A stretch of DNA of 64,000 bases from Nocardioides immobilis (GCF_003515065.1 NZ_QXGH01000027.1:62001-126000), one strand, 5' to 3'. Counted from the first letter of the stretch, positions 8,709-18,295 are shown. Translations and numbers: made by a program. The notes: generated from the letters alone by a model not told the origin.

Positions 8709-9278
8709 GGTGAGGACCGATGCCCCACACCCAAGGAACTGGCGATGGGCAGCTCCGTGCTGAGGCCGCTGACGCTCCGCGAGCCGCAGAGCACCATAGG
8801 CATAGAGGACCCCGACTGACACAGAAGCTGATGCACCTTGCTGAAGGCCAGTCCCGAGCGCACGACCTAGATTCACCTAGACAGGCGGCACTTTCTAGAT
8901 CGCACCGACCGTCGCGATGGCCCCGACCTTGCCAACGCCACGCTCAGAGCTGGGGTCTGCTGCACGATCAGGCGACAGGCCCTCCCGGGTGAGTCAGCCG
9001 CTACGGTTCGAGTCCAGGGACGGTGAGCAGAGCCCCGCAACGCGGCCTCCTCGTCGAGCGCTGTTGCACTCTCCCCATTGAACTTTGGCGGGGGAGAACC
9101 TCGGCAAGGAGAGTGCAGCAATCGGCTTCCACCTCCGTGTTGAGCATCTCGGAACCCTCGAGTACGTGCCGGGCGCTCCTAGCTGGTTCAGATCCCTTGC
9201 TGGTTCTCGGTGTGCGAGCGCGTGCGCCGGACCTGCAGCCGCGCCGGTGTCCGACCGCGTCCGGCTTGGAGCGACGAT
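8709..9278. other. Gene-poor scar region
   Basis: No open frame here has a recognisable product or a good ribosome site. The segment lies between the metal transporter and a broken toxin-antitoxin pair, so it may be the remains of an insertion or deletion. Its one clear structure is the inverted repeat at 9062-9120. A GGTTCGAGTCC string at 9005-9015 looks like a tRNA T-arm but has no matching stems. Confidence 0.5.
9062..9120. repeat. Imperfect 13-bp inverted repeat with 33-bp spacer
   Basis: Arms TGTTGCACTCTCC (9062-9074) and GGAGAGTGCAGCA (9108-9120) match at 12 of 13 positions. The spacer is 33 bp and includes a purine-rich GGCGGGGGAGA run. It could be the hairpin of a degraded mobile element or an unpaired regulatory RNA. 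Nothing nearby identifies it. Confidence 0.5.
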
Positions 9279-9611
9279 CTACGGGCGTTCTGCCCATGTC
9301 AGTCCAGAGTCCGCCCGGCGGATCTTCTGTGTGTCGAGTTGAGCCAGGCGAGTGCTCGCTCGGTGGCCTTGGGATTTTCGCTGGAGATCATCATTAGCCA
9401 CGCCCTCGATCAGGTCGGCCAGTCGAGCCGTCTCCTCGTTGCTGTCGGCGATCGGAAGGATGTCCACCTCGATCGACATCGCCGCCGCAGCGGGGAGCTG
9501 CGACTCGTCGTACGTGCCCAAGACGGCCTGGGAGCCGACCACGATGACCTCGGGCTGCTGGATGATCTGGCAGGCCGTCCGGATCGCGTGCTCCAGCTGA
9601 TCGCGCCGCAT
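9279..9611 (-). pseudogene. Truncated DUF6036-like nucleotidyltransferase (toxin-like) remnant
   Basis: The first ~72 residues look like a small nucleotidyltransferase of the kind found in AbiEii/DUF6036 toxin-like proteins: GSQAVLGTY (about 26-34) and IEVDI (about 47-51) supply the usual GS and DxD-type motifs. Similarity then stops near base 9396, and the last ~38 residues read as unrelated sequence, so the 3' part has been lost. Its ATG overlaps the stop of the upstream partner. Family placement rests on motifs read by eye. Confidence 0.5.
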
Positions 9612-9971
9612 CAGCCTGCCGCCTTCAGGGCTTCACGGCGCTGGTCGTCAGGAAGCAGTCCGGACATGGGGGAGACGTCCCTCATCTCGATCGAGTCGCG
9701 GTCGAGACCGGTCAGCACGCGATGCAGGCCCGGCAGGTCGCCGCGGTCGACCAGTTGTCGCCAGCGGTCGAGATTGCGTTCGTGCGGCTGACCTGTGACC
9801 CGCCTGCTGAGGCGATCCAGGTTGCGTTCGATCGTCGGCTTCCAGTCCTCGAAGCTCTGGCGGTTGAGGAGCGCCGAGAGTCGCCGGTGCGGCTGCCACG
9901 AGCGGCGCTCGGAGCGAGTCAGCCGCGAGCTCGGCCGGGACATCGATCGTGTCCGGGTGGACGCGCGTCAC
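9611..9971 (-). pseudogene. Antitoxin-like partner of the nucleotidyltransferase, apparently frameshifted
   Basis: The C-terminal part (9611 to about 9910) resembles the partner proteins encoded before DUF6036-type nucleotidyltransferases, with a WRQLVDRGDLPGLHRVLTG...MSGLLPDDQRREAL pattern. The start of such a protein (TRVHPDTIDVPAELA) is in another frame, beginning at a GTG at 9971 that overlaps the upstream TIM-barrel stop. The frames join near 9915-9925, suggesting a single indel, so the gene is probably inactive. A sequencing error would give the same picture. Confidence 0.4.
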
Positions 9972-10756
9972 ACCGTGAACGCATCTCGAAACGCGGCGAG
10001 GGCCGTGTCGGAGCCGGCCAAGCCGGGCCTGCTGGCGAAGGCCTCCAACGCCACCACGCCGTCGTATCCAGCCTCCGCGAGCGTCCGGGCGACCGCCGGC
10101 CAGGCGACCTCGCCGGTCCCCGGCTCGCAGCGTCCAGGCACGTCCGCGACCTGCACCTCACCGATGTACGGCGCCGCCCGGCGGATCAGCTCGATCAGGT
10201 TCCCCTCGCCGATCTGGGCGTGGTAGAGGTCGAGGTTCATCCGCAGGTGCGGACTCCCGACCGCCCGCACCAGCGCGAGCGTGTCCGCCGCGCGAGCGAA
10301 CGGCGTCCCCGGGTGATCCACCTCGGTGTTGAGGTTCTCGAGCACGAACGTCATCCCGTGCTGCTGCCCGAGCTCCGCGACCCGCTCGAGCGTGCGCAGC
10401 GCGGCCAGCCACATCTCGCCCGTCACGACCTCGACGGGTCGGAGAGGCAGTCCGCCCTCCCCGAGGCCGGTCCCGTGCAGGTTCAGCGCGGGTGACCCGA
10501 TCCGGCGGGCGAACTCGACCGACTCCGCCGCCGAGGCGAGCAGCGCAGCGGTCCCGTCGGGGCTGGTCAGGTCGCCGCTGACATACCCCGTCATCGACGT
10601 GAACCGCGCACCGGTCGCTGCCAGTGCTGCGGCGTCCTTGGCCGTCCAGTCCCAGATCTCGACCGCGAAACCGGCGTCGTGGATGCGCTTGACGCGGTCG
10701 AGGTGCGGCTCGTCGAGGTAGACCATCTCCGAGCACACCGCCAGGGTGAAGGTCAT
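9968..10756 (-). CDS. Sugar phosphate isomerase/epimerase (hydroxypyruvate isomerase/IolH-like TIM barrel)
   Basis: Xylose-isomerase-like TIM barrel of 262 residues. Barrel metal ligands are suggested by FVLENLNTEVDH (about 150-161), MNLDLYHAQ and the C-terminal VALEAF. Overall it resembles Hyi/IolH/OtnI-type isomerases. As the last gene of the inositol operon it may handle an alternative inosose or a sugar acid; the exact substrate cannot be read from the sequence. The ATG overlaps the preceding dehydrogenase stop by 4 bp. Confidence 0.75.
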   Translation of the reverse strand: MTFTLAVCSEMVYLDEPHLDRVKRIHDAGFAVEIWDWTAKDAAALAATGARFTSMTGYVSGDLTSPDGTAALLASAAESVEFARRIGSPALNLHGTGLGEGGLPLRPVEVVTGEMWLAALRTLERVAELGQQHGMTFVLENLNTEVDHPGTPFARAADTLALVRAVGSPHLRMNLDLYHAQIGEGNLIELIRRAAPYIGEVQVADVPGRCEPGTGEVAWPAVARTLAEAGYDGVVALEAFASRPGLAGSDTALAAFRDAFTV

Positions 10757-11790
10757 CGAGAAGCTCCTCGTCCGTCAGACGTTACGGGTACGGCGACCTC
10801 GGCGCGCCCACCCGTGCGGAAGGACTCGATCGCGGCCTCGGCGATGGCGAAAGCGGCCCACGCCTCGTCGCCGCCGACGCGCGGCGCACGGCCCTCCTCG
10901 ATCGCCGCCACGAACTCGCCGAACTCCCCGAGGTAAGCCTCCCGGAGCAGCTCGGTGTCGCTCCGCGCGGTCGACGCGAGCCGGCCTGCGGCGTCGTGCA
11001 GGCGCATCGAGGTGCTGGAGCCGTCGCCGATGGTGACCATTCCGCGCGAGCCGAAGACTTCGCCGCGGACGTCGTAGCCGTACGTCGCCGCGAAGTTCGC
11101 CTCGGCGGTGGCGATCGCGCCGTTGTCGTAGCGGATGACGACCACGGCTGTGTCGAGCAGGCCCGCGTCCTTGAACTCCGGCGCGATCAGGGCGTCGGCC
11201 GTCGCGGAGACGTCGACGGCCCGGGCTCCAGGGTTCAGCCAGTTGAGGGTGTCGAAGTCGTGGATGAGCGTCTGGGTGAAGATCGTCCACGGCGGGATCG
11301 CACCTGGGTCGGCCAGGCCGCTGCCCGGGTCCCGGGTGAGTGAGCGCATCAGCCGTACGTCGCCGAGCCGACCCGTCGTGATCGCGTCGTGCGCTGCCGC
11401 GAAGTCGGGTGCGAAACGGCGGTTGAAGCCCACCTGGAACGCCACGCCAGCTGCCGCTGTCGCCTTCCGTCCTGCGTCGATCTCGGCCAGGCTCATCCCG
11501 GCCGGCTTCTCGCAGAAGACGTGTTTGCCGGCCTCGGCCGCCGCCCGGACCAGACCGGCGTGGGCGACGGAAGATGCCGCGATCACGACCGCGTCGACGT
11601 CGGTCGGCTCCAACACCGAGGCGGTCTCCGTCTCGGCGCGCGTGCCGAGTGGTTCCGCCAGGGCGAACGCGACGCCGGGCCTCGGATCGACGACGGCGGC
11701 AAGGGAGGCGCCCGGGACGTGCCGGGCGATGAGCTCCGCGTGGTGGGCGCCGATGCGACCGGCGCCCACCAGGGCAATACGGACGGTCAC
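10753..11790 (-). CDS. Gfo/Idh/MocA oxidoreductase, inositol 2-dehydrogenase-like
   Basis: A protein of 345 residues with an N-terminal Rossmann fold (VGAGRIG at about 7-13), the family EKP motif (CEKPAG, about 95-100) and the catalytic-region LIHDFD. It probably oxidises myo-inositol or another inositol isomer with NAD. A second gene of the family heads the operon at 21860-22861; two dehydrogenases would let the cell use more than one stereoisomer. The GTG start overlaps the ATPase stop; an upstream extension of the frame overlaps that gene and is a shadow. Confidence 0.85.
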   Translation of the reverse strand: MTVRIALVGAGRIGAHHAELIARHVPGASLAAVVDPRPGVAFALAEPLGTRAETETASVLEPTDVDAVVIAASSVAHAGLVRAAAEAGKHVFCEKPAGMSLAEIDAGRKATAAAGVAFQVGFNRRFAPDFAAAHDAITTGRLGDVRLMRSLTRDPGSGLADPGAIPPWTIFTQTLIHDFDTLNWLNPGARAVDVSATADALIAPEFKDAGLLDTAVVVIRYDNGAIATAEANFAATYGYDVRGEVFGSRGMVTIGDGSSTSMRLHDAAGRLASTARSDTELLREAYLGEFGEFVAAIEEGRAPRVGGDEAWAAFAIAEAAIESFRTGGRAEVAVPVTSDGRGASR

Positions 11791-12776
11791 CTCGCCTCCG
11801 CCTCGGCTTCGGCCTTGAGGTCGGCGACCACCTCGCTGTCGGCACCCATGGTGCGCTCCAGCTCGTGTGCCAGGGACTCCAGCTCCGCGCCGCCGGCCAT
11901 CATCGACGTCAGGTCCTGCACGGTCAGCTCCGACTTCGGGAAGTCGCCCATGCTGCGACCGCGCCTCAAGAGCATGAACCGGTCTCCGACGGGATAGGCG
12001 TGGTGCGGGTTGTGGGTGATGAACACGACGCCCAGACCGCGGTCGCGGGCCTTGGCGATGTACTTGAGCACCACACCGGACTGCTTGACCCCGAGCGCAG
12101 CGGTCGGCTCGTCCAGGATCAGCACCCGGGCCCCGAAGTAGACGGCCCGCGCGATGGCGACGCATTGCCGCTCACCACCCGAGAGGGTGCCGATCGGCTG
12201 GTCCACGTCGCGCAGGTCGATGCCCATCGCGAGCAGCTCGCTGCGGGTCGTCTTCTTCATGAACTCGACGTCCAGCCGTCGGGCCGGCCAGATGCCCTTC
12301 ACCGGCTCCGAGCCGAGGAAGAAGTTGCGCCACACCGGCATCAGGGGAACCACGGCAAGGTCCTGGTAGACGGTCGCGATCCCCAGCGCCAGGGCGTCGC
12401 GCGGGCTGGACAGGTGGCGCTCCTCGCCGTCGACGAGGAACTTGCCCTCCGTGTGCTGGTGCGCCCCGGCGAGGATCTTGATGAACGTCGACTTGCCGGC
12501 ACCGTTGTCACCCAGGACGCAGGTGACCTCGCCTGCCTTGACCGACGTCGTCACGTCCTTCAGCGCGATCACCCGGCCGTAGGACTTGCCGATGTCGGTC
12601 ACCTCGATGATCGGGGTTCCCCGCGGGGGAATCGCCGGACCGTCGGCGGTGATCGGGGTCTCGGCCGCTTCCTGCTCCTTGCGGCGCGCCGCTTCCTTGG
12701 CCTGTTGCGTCGCGTACTCGCGGGCGACCCTGCCGATCCGCTTGCCCGTCGCGCTCACCTTCTCGTCGTCGCTCAT
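11787..12776 (-). CDS. Sugar ABC transporter ATP-binding protein (inositol uptake)
   Basis: A protein of 329 residues with a single ATPase domain (about 60-280): Walker A GDNGAGKST, signature LSGGERQ, Walker B VLILDEPTAALG, switch THNPHH. Unlike the two-domain XylG/RbsA proteins it has one cassette and a charged N-terminal extension of about 55 residues, as in FrcA-like actinobacterial members. The ATG overlaps the permease stop. With the neighbouring permease and binding protein it forms an importer, inferred to carry inositol because it sits inside the iol operon. Confidence 0.88.
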   Translation of the reverse strand: MSDDEKVSATGKRIGRVAREYATQQAKEAARRKEQEAAETPITADGPAIPPRGTPIIEVTDIGKSYGRVIALKDVTTSVKAGEVTCVLGDNGAGKSTFIKILAGAHQHTEGKFLVDGEERHLSSPRDALALGIATVYQDLAVVPLMPVWRNFFLGSEPVKGIWPARRLDVEFMKKTTRSELLAMGIDLRDVDQPIGTLSGGERQCVAIARAVYFGARVLILDEPTAALGVKQSGVVLKYIAKARDRGLGVVFITHNPHHAYPVGDRFMLLRRGRSMGDFPKSELTVQDLTSMMAGGAELESLAHELERTMGADSEVVADLKAEAEAEAR

Positions 12777-13807
12777 CGTGACTCCTCCGCCCTCTTGCGC
12801 ACCCATTCGTTGAGCAGGACCGCCCCCAGCAGCATCGCGCCGAGGAACGCCTTCAGCCAGTTGTTGTCCCAGCCGGCGTAGACGATGCCCTGGTTGGCCA
12901 TGCCGTAGATCAGCGCACCGAACGCCGCGCCGATCGCCGAGCCGTAACCACCCGTGAGCAGGCAGCCACCGACGACGGCGCAGATGATGTAGATGAACTC
13001 CTGGCCCACGCCGGTGTTGCTCTGCACCGTGGAGCTGCTGAACAGCAGCAGCATCCCGACCAGCCAGCCGCAGCCCGCGGTCGTCATGAACAACCCGATC
13101 TTGGTGCCCACGACGGGCACGCCGACCTGCCGAGCGGACTGCTTGGCCCCGCCCACGGCGAAGACCCAGTTGCCGACACGGGTACGGAGCAGCACCCACG
13201 TCGCGACAGCGGTGACCGCGATCCACCAGAGGATCGAGACGACGACCGTGCCGCCGGCCAGCTCGAAGGACGACCCGAACAGCTTCTGGGGCTGGTCGTA
13301 GTACGGGACGTTGCGCATGCCCTGGATGGCGACCTGGCCGATCAGCGCCTTCGTCCCGGCGAGGTCGATGCCCTGCAGCACGAAGAACGTGCCGAGGGTG
13401 ACGATGAAGCTCGGGAGTCCCGTCTTCATCACCATCAGGCCGTTGAGGAAGCCGACCCCGAGAGCGAGGCCGAGCGAGACGAGGATCGCGGCCCAGATGT
13501 TCAGGCCGTACTCGGTCGTCAGGACGCCGACCACCAGACCGGTGAAACCGGTGATCGCCCCGGCGGAGAGGTCGAACTCGCCGCCGATCATGAGAAGCGA
13601 GACCGCGACGGCCATGATGCCGATCGTCGAGGCCGAGTCCAGCCAGGTGCTGGCTCCCTGAGCGGTGGCGAAGGTGTCGGTCGTGAGGGCGAAGAACGCG
13701 AAGATCGCGACCGCTGCAAGGAGCGCGCCGATCTCGGGGCGCTTCATCACGCTGGCGACAGGAGACGTGCGGACGACGCGTTCGTCCGCGACCGCAGTGG
13801 TTGTCAT
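12773..13807 (-). CDS. Sugar ABC transporter permease (inositol uptake)
   Basis: Integral membrane permease of the ribose/xylose (BPD_transp_2) family, 344 residues with about ten hydrophobic segments and the family signature GGEFDLSAGAITGFTG near residue 75. It starts at the ATG at 13807 behind a GGAAAGGAAC ribosome site; the longer open frame upstream has no support. It pairs with the single-cassette ATPase that overlaps it and with the lipoprotein encoded 64 bp upstream. Confidence 0.9.
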   Translation of the reverse strand: MTTTAVADERVVRTSPVASVMKRPEIGALLAAVAIFAFFALTTDTFATAQGASTWLDSASTIGIMAVAVSLLMIGGEFDLSAGAITGFTGLVVGVLTTEYGLNIWAAILVSLGLALGVGFLNGLMVMKTGLPSFIVTLGTFFVLQGIDLAGTKALIGQVAIQGMRNVPYYDQPQKLFGSSFELAGGTVVVSILWWIAVTAVATWVLLRTRVGNWVFAVGGAKQSARQVGVPVVGTKIGLFMTTAGCGWLVGMLLLFSSSTVQSNTGVGQEFIYIICAVVGGCLLTGGYGSAIGAAFGALIYGMANQGIVYAGWDNNWLKAFLGAMLLGAVLLNEWVRKRAEESR

Positions 13808-13871
13808 GTGCTGGTTCCTTTCCTGGAAGCCGGGGTGGGGCCCGCCCGAATCGGCAGGCCCCACGCCCCAC

Positions 13872-14837
13872 TCAGCGGGTGCCGTTCTTGGCGAAATCGA
13901 GCACCGCGTCGGCATTGTCGGGGGTGATGAACGCCGGGCCGGAGTTGATGGCCTGGCCGCCCCCGACGTCGTTGCCGTTGATCGACTTCAGGTAGAGCGA
14001 GGTGACGCCGATGTAGCCCTGCACGTAGGGCTGCTGGTCGACGGCGAACAGGATGTTGCCGGCCTTGATCTCGTTGATGACGTCCTCGCTCAGGTCGAAG
14101 GTCGCGACCTGGGCGTCGCTGCCAGCCTGGTCGACGGCCGCCACCGCGTTGATGCCGTACTGACCACCGAGAGTGAGCACGACGTCGATCGAGTCGTCGG
14201 ACTGCAGCTTGGACGTGATCGTCGAGGTCACGGCGTTCTCGTCGGTGCCGTCGACCTGCAGGTTCTCCACATTCCCGCCGGCGGTCTCGGCGACCGCGGC
14301 ACACCGCTCCTCGAGAGCGATGTTTCCGGCCTCCTGGATGACGCAGAGGATGTTGCTGAAGCCCTCGTCCTTGAGCCGCTCGCCGACCGAATGGCCGGCA
14401 ATCGTCTCGCTCTGACCGACGTGGGTGATGGCTCCGAAGTCCTGCCACTGGTCGTAGCCGGAGTTGATCGTCACGACCGGGACACCCGCCTCCACGGCCG
14501 CCTCGATGCTGTCTTGGAGACCGTCCGGGTTGGCCATCGAGACGACGATGCCGTCGACGTCGTCGGCGACGGCGGCGTCGATGAGCTCGGACTGCTTGGA
14601 GGGATCGGGATCGGCTGAGTACTCGACCGAGACACCGTAGTCGTCACCCGCGCGTTCCGCGCCGGACTTCACCCGGTCCCAGAACGCATCGCCAGGACCG
14701 CTGTGGGTGATGACCGCGTAGGTGAGGTCCGACGTGTCCGTCGGGGCCCCGCTCTCCTCCTTGCCGGTGCCGCTGCACGCGGCGAGCAACAGGGCCGACG
14801 CGGCCAGCCCGGTGATGGTGATCCTTCTGTGCCTCAT
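13872..14837 (-). CDS. Sugar ABC transporter substrate-binding lipoprotein (inositol uptake)
   Basis: Periplasmic-binding-protein-like lipoprotein of 321 residues with a clear lipobox LLLAAC (Cys about 21) followed by a Ser/Gly/Glu-rich linker. The body is a type-I ribose-binding fold (DGIVVSMANPDGL, VVTINSGYDQW). It starts at the ATG at 14837, which places the signal peptide at the N-terminus; the longer frame has no support. It lies between iolA and the permease gene, so the ligand is probably myo-inositol or a related cyclitol. Confidence 0.88.
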   Translation of the reverse strand: MRHRRITITGLAASALLLAACSGTGKEESGAPTDTSDLTYAVITHSGPGDAFWDRVKSGAERAGDDYGVSVEYSADPDPSKQSELIDAAVADDVDGIVVSMANPDGLQDSIEAAVEAGVPVVTINSGYDQWQDFGAITHVGQSETIAGHSVGERLKDEGFSNILCVIQEAGNIALEERCAAVAETAGGNVENLQVDGTDENAVTSTITSKLQSDDSIDVVLTLGGQYGINAVAAVDQAGSDAQVATFDLSEDVINEIKAGNILFAVDQQPYVQGYIGVTSLYLKSINGNDVGGGQAINSGPAFITPDNADAVLDFAKNGTR

Positions 14838-14881
14838 GTGTGGTGCCTTTCTCTGCGGACCCGGTCGGACGACGTGCCCGG

Positions 14882-16378
14882 TCAGGCGTTCGTGGGGAAG
14901 TGGAAGCTTGCGCCGATCGGGTTCTCGACGTGGGGCCAGCGTGAGGTGACCACCTTGGCGCGGGTGTAGAACGAAACGCCCTCGGGGCCGTGCACGTGCT
15001 TGTCGCCGAAGAGGGAGTCCTTCCACCCGCCGAAGGAGTAGTACGCCATCGGAACGGGGACGGGGACGTTGACGCCGATCATCCCGACCTTGACGCCGCG
15101 CTGGAACCGCCGCGCGGCCTCGCCGCTGGAGGTGAAGATCGCCGTGCCGTTGCCATAGGGATTGGCGTTGATCAGGGCGATCGCCTCGTCGACGTCGTCG
15201 CTGCGCAGCACCGACAGCACCGGGCCGAAGATCTCCTCGGTGTAGCAGTCCATCTGCGGCGTCACGCCGTCGATCACCGTCGGCCCGACGAAGAACCCGT
15301 CCTCGTGGCCGGGTACGACGAGACGACGCCCGTCGACCGTGACCCGCCCGCCCTGACGCTCGCCGGCGTCGATCAGGCCGACGATCCGCTCGCGGGCGGC
15401 CGGAGTGACCACCGGGCCCATCTCACTCGCTGCGTCCCGGCCCGAGCCGACGACCACCGCACGCGCCTTGGCGTTCACGGCCTCGACCAACGCGTCGCCG
15501 GTGCGGCCCACCGCCACCGCGGCCGAGATCGCCATGCACCGCTCGCCCGCCGACCCGAACGCCGCAGCCACCAGGTGGTCGGAGGCGAAGTCGAGGTCGG
15601 CGTCCGGAAGCACGATCGCGTGGTTCTTCGCCCCGCCGAGGGCCTGAACCCGCTTGCCGTTCTCGGTGGCGCGTTGGTGGATGTAGCGGGCGATCGGGGT
15701 CGAGCCCACGAACGACACCGCGGCGACGTCGGGGTGGTCCAGGATCGCGTCGACCGCCTCCTTGTCACCGTGCACGACGTTGAACACGCCCTCCGGCAAC
15801 CCCGCTTCGGCCCACAGCTCCGCGAGCAGGACGGACGCCGAAGGATCCCGCTCGCTGGGCTTGAGCACGAACGTGTTGCCGCACGCGATCGCCACCGGGA
15901 ACATCCACATCGGCACCATCGCCGGGAAGTTGAACGGCGTGATCCCGGCGACCACGCCGAGCGGCTCGCGGAAGGAGAACACGTCCACGCCGGTCGACAC
16001 CTGGTCGGAGTAGTCGCCCTTGAGCAGCTGCGGGATGCCGCATGCGAACTCGACGACCTCCAGGCCGCGCTGCACCTCGCCGCGAGCGTCGGACAGCACC
16101 TTGCCGTGCTCGTCGGTGATCGCCTCGGCCAGCCGGTCCAGGTTGGCCTCGACCAGGTGCTGGAACCGGAACAGGATCTTCGTGCGGGCGCTCAGCGAGC
16201 TCTGCGACCAGGTGTCGAAGGCACCACGTGCCACCGCGATAGCGTGGTCCACGTCCGCCGCTGAGGCGAGCAGTACCTCGGCCTGCTCCTCTCCGGTCGC
16301 GGGATTCCAGACCGGGCTGGTGCGGCTCGAGCCAGCTGAGCTCCGGGTGCCGCCGATCCAGTGTTCGATCGTCCTCAC
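14882..16378 (-). CDS. iolA: Methylmalonate/malonate semialdehyde dehydrogenase (CoA-acylating)
   Basis: Aldehyde dehydrogenase of 498 residues, the MmsA/IolA type that converts malonate semialdehyde, NAD and CoA to acetyl-CoA, CO2 and NADH. The catalytic cysteine is in GSAGERCMAI (about residue 285), and the early RTIEHWIGG start and ITPFNFPAMVPMWM are typical of MmsA rather than general ALDHs. Its place between iolD and the inositol transporter fits the last step of inositol breakdown; the same enzyme can act in valine catabolism. Confidence 0.92.
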   Translation of the reverse strand: MRTIEHWIGGTRSSAGSSRTSPVWNPATGEEQAEVLLASAADVDHAIAVARGAFDTWSQSSLSARTKILFRFQHLVEANLDRLAEAITDEHGKVLSDARGEVQRGLEVVEFACGIPQLLKGDYSDQVSTGVDVFSFREPLGVVAGITPFNFPAMVPMWMFPVAIACGNTFVLKPSERDPSASVLLAELWAEAGLPEGVFNVVHGDKEAVDAILDHPDVAAVSFVGSTPIARYIHQRATENGKRVQALGGAKNHAIVLPDADLDFASDHLVAAAFGSAGERCMAISAAVAVGRTGDALVEAVNAKARAVVVGSGRDAASEMGPVVTPAARERIVGLIDAGERQGGRVTVDGRRLVVPGHEDGFFVGPTVIDGVTPQMDCYTEEIFGPVLSVLRSDDVDEAIALINANPYGNGTAIFTSSGEAARRFQRGVKVGMIGVNVPVPVPMAYYSFGGWKDSLFGDKHVHGPEGVSFYTRAKVVTSRWPHVENPIGASFHFPTNA

Positions 16379-16411
16379 AGGGTTCTCTTCCTTCGTGCTG
16401 CAGTGGGTGGG

Positions 16412-18295
16412 TCAGAGGTGACGCCGCTGATCACGCTTCGCGGCGTCGTAACGGGCTCGGGCCTCAGTCGTGGACTCGAGCCCGGAGACCTCGGCGACCG
16501 GGACGTCCCACCAGGCATCGCTGCTCGGTGCGGGCACCAACGGGTCGGTCTCGACGTGGATCACGACGGGGCCGGTCGCGTGCGACTTCGCCTTGCGCAG
16601 CGCTTGGTGCAGCTCGTCGATGCTGCTGGCGGTGAGCACCTGGGCGCCCAGGCTCTCCGCGTTGGCCGCGAGGTCGATCGGCAGCTTGTCGCCGTCGAGC
16701 CGCCCGGTCGCCGGGTTGCGACGGCGGTACGCCGTCCCGTAGCGCTGGGAGCCGAGCGACTCCGAGAGCGCGCCGATCGAGGCGAACCCGTGGTTCTGCA
16801 CGAGGACCACGATGATCTTGACGTTCTCCTGGACCGCCGTGACCAGCTCCGAGGCCATCATCAAGTAGGAGCCGTCACCGACCATGACGAACACGTCGCG
16901 GTCGGGCGCAGCCATCCGGACTCCGAGTCCGCCGGCGATCTCATAGCCCATGCACGAGAAGCCGTACTCGACGTGGTAGCCCTTCGGGTCCCGGGTGCGC
17001 CACAGCTTGTGCAGGTCGCCGGGCATCGAGCCGGCCGCGCACACGACCACGTCGCGGGGGTCGGCGGCGGCGTTGACGGCGCCGATGACCTCCGACTGCG
17101 CAGGCAGCGGTCCGTGGCCCAGGTGGTAGGCACGCTCGACAGTGGCGTCCCAGTCCGCCGCCAGCGAGCGCACCCGGTCGCGGTAGTCGCCGTCGGTCTG
17201 GTGACCCGCGAGGGCCTCGGTGAGTGCCCTCAGGCCCTCGCGGGCGTCTCCCACCAGCGGCAGTCCGGCCTGCTTGTGCCCGTCCAGGCTCGCGACGTTG
17301 AGGTTGACGAATGCGACGTCGGGGTCGGCGAAGATGCTGCGCGAGGCGGTGGTGAAGTCGCTGTAGCGGGTCCCTATCCCGAGGACGACGTCCGCTTCAC
17401 GAGCGATCGTGTTGGCTGCGGTGGTGCCGGTCGCACCGACCGCCCCGAGTGCCAGCGGATGGTCGTAGGGCAGGGATCCCTTGCCGGCCTGGGTCTCGGC
17501 AACCGGGATGCCGGACGCCTCGGCGAAGGCACGCAGCTCCTCGGTCGCCTCGGCGTAGATGGTCCCGCCGCCGGAGACGATCAGCGGCCGGCGGGCGCCG
17601 CGCAGCAGCTCGACGGCGCGGGCCACCAGCGCGGCCTCGGGCTGCGGCCGAGCCACGTGCCACACTCGCCTCTCGAACAGCTCCACCGGCCAGTCGTACG
17701 CCTCCGCCTGCACGTCCTGCGGCAGGGCGAGCGTGACCGCGCCGGTCTCGACCGGGTCGGCCAACACCCGCATCGCGCCCAGCAGAGCCGACGGCAGCTG
17801 CTCGGGGCGCCACACCCGGTCGAAGTACCTCGACACCGGACGGAACGCGTCGTTGACCGAGACGTCGCCGCTGGATGGCAGCTCGAGCTCCTGGAGCACC
17901 GGGGACGCCACCCGGGTCGCGAACACGTCACCGGGGAGGAGCAGCACGGGGATCCGGTTGATCGTGGCGAGCGCGGCGCCGGTGACCATGTTGGTCGCGC
18001 CCGGGCCGATGGACGCCGTACACGCGAGCGTTGAGAGCCGGTTGCGCATCCGGGCGTAGCCCACGGCGGCGTGCACCATGCCCTGCTCGTTGCGACCGGT
18101 CCAGTACGGCAGTCGGCCGGGTGCGCGCAGCTCCTCCTCGAGCAGCGCCTCGCCGACGCCCGCGAGGTTGCCGTGGCCGAAGATCCCGAAGCAGCCCTCG
18201 ACCAGGCGGTGCTCGACCCCGTCGCGCTCCGAGTACTGGACGCCCAGGAAGCGCACCAGTGCCTGCGCGACGGTCAGCCGGACCGTGCCGCTCAT
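16412..18295 (-). CDS. iolD: 3D-(3,5/4)-trihydroxycyclohexane-1,2-dione hydrolase
   Basis: Thiamine-diphosphate enzyme of 627 residues that opens the inositol ring to 5-deoxy-glucuronate. The N-terminal VEGCFGIFGHGNLAG and the C-terminal cofactor site GDGSYLMMASELVTA (about 475-490) are characteristic of IolD among acetolactate-synthase-like proteins. The ATG overlaps the iolB stop by 4 bp; a gap of 33 bp separates it from iolA. Confidence 0.93.
   Translation of the reverse strand: MSGTVRLTVAQALVRFLGVQYSERDGVEHRLVEGCFGIFGHGNLAGVGEALLEEELRAPGRLPYWTGRNEQGMVHAAVGYARMRNRLSTLACTASIGPGATNMVTGAALATINRIPVLLLPGDVFATRVASPVLQELELPSSGDVSVNDAFRPVSRYFDRVWRPEQLPSALLGAMRVLADPVETGAVTLALPQDVQAEAYDWPVELFERRVWHVARPQPEAALVARAVELLRGARRPLIVSGGGTIYAEATEELRAFAEASGIPVAETQAGKGSLPYDHPLALGAVGATGTTAANTIAREADVVLGIGTRYSDFTTASRSIFADPDVAFVNLNVASLDGHKQAGLPLVGDAREGLRALTEALAGHQTDGDYRDRVRSLAADWDATVERAYHLGHGPLPAQSEVIGAVNAAADPRDVVVCAAGSMPGDLHKLWRTRDPKGYHVEYGFSCMGYEIAGGLGVRMAAPDRDVFVMVGDGSYLMMASELVTAVQENVKIIVVLVQNHGFASIGALSESLGSQRYGTAYRRRNPATGRLDGDKLPIDLAANAESLGAQVLTASSIDELHQALRKAKSHATGPVVIHVETDPLVPAPSSDAWWDVPVAEVSGLESTTEARARYDAAKRDQRRHL

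Noticed and set aside
9001..9020. tRNA-like T-arm string GGTTCGAGTCC
   Set aside because: The bases on either side do not pair into a T-stem, and no anticodon or acceptor stem can be built.
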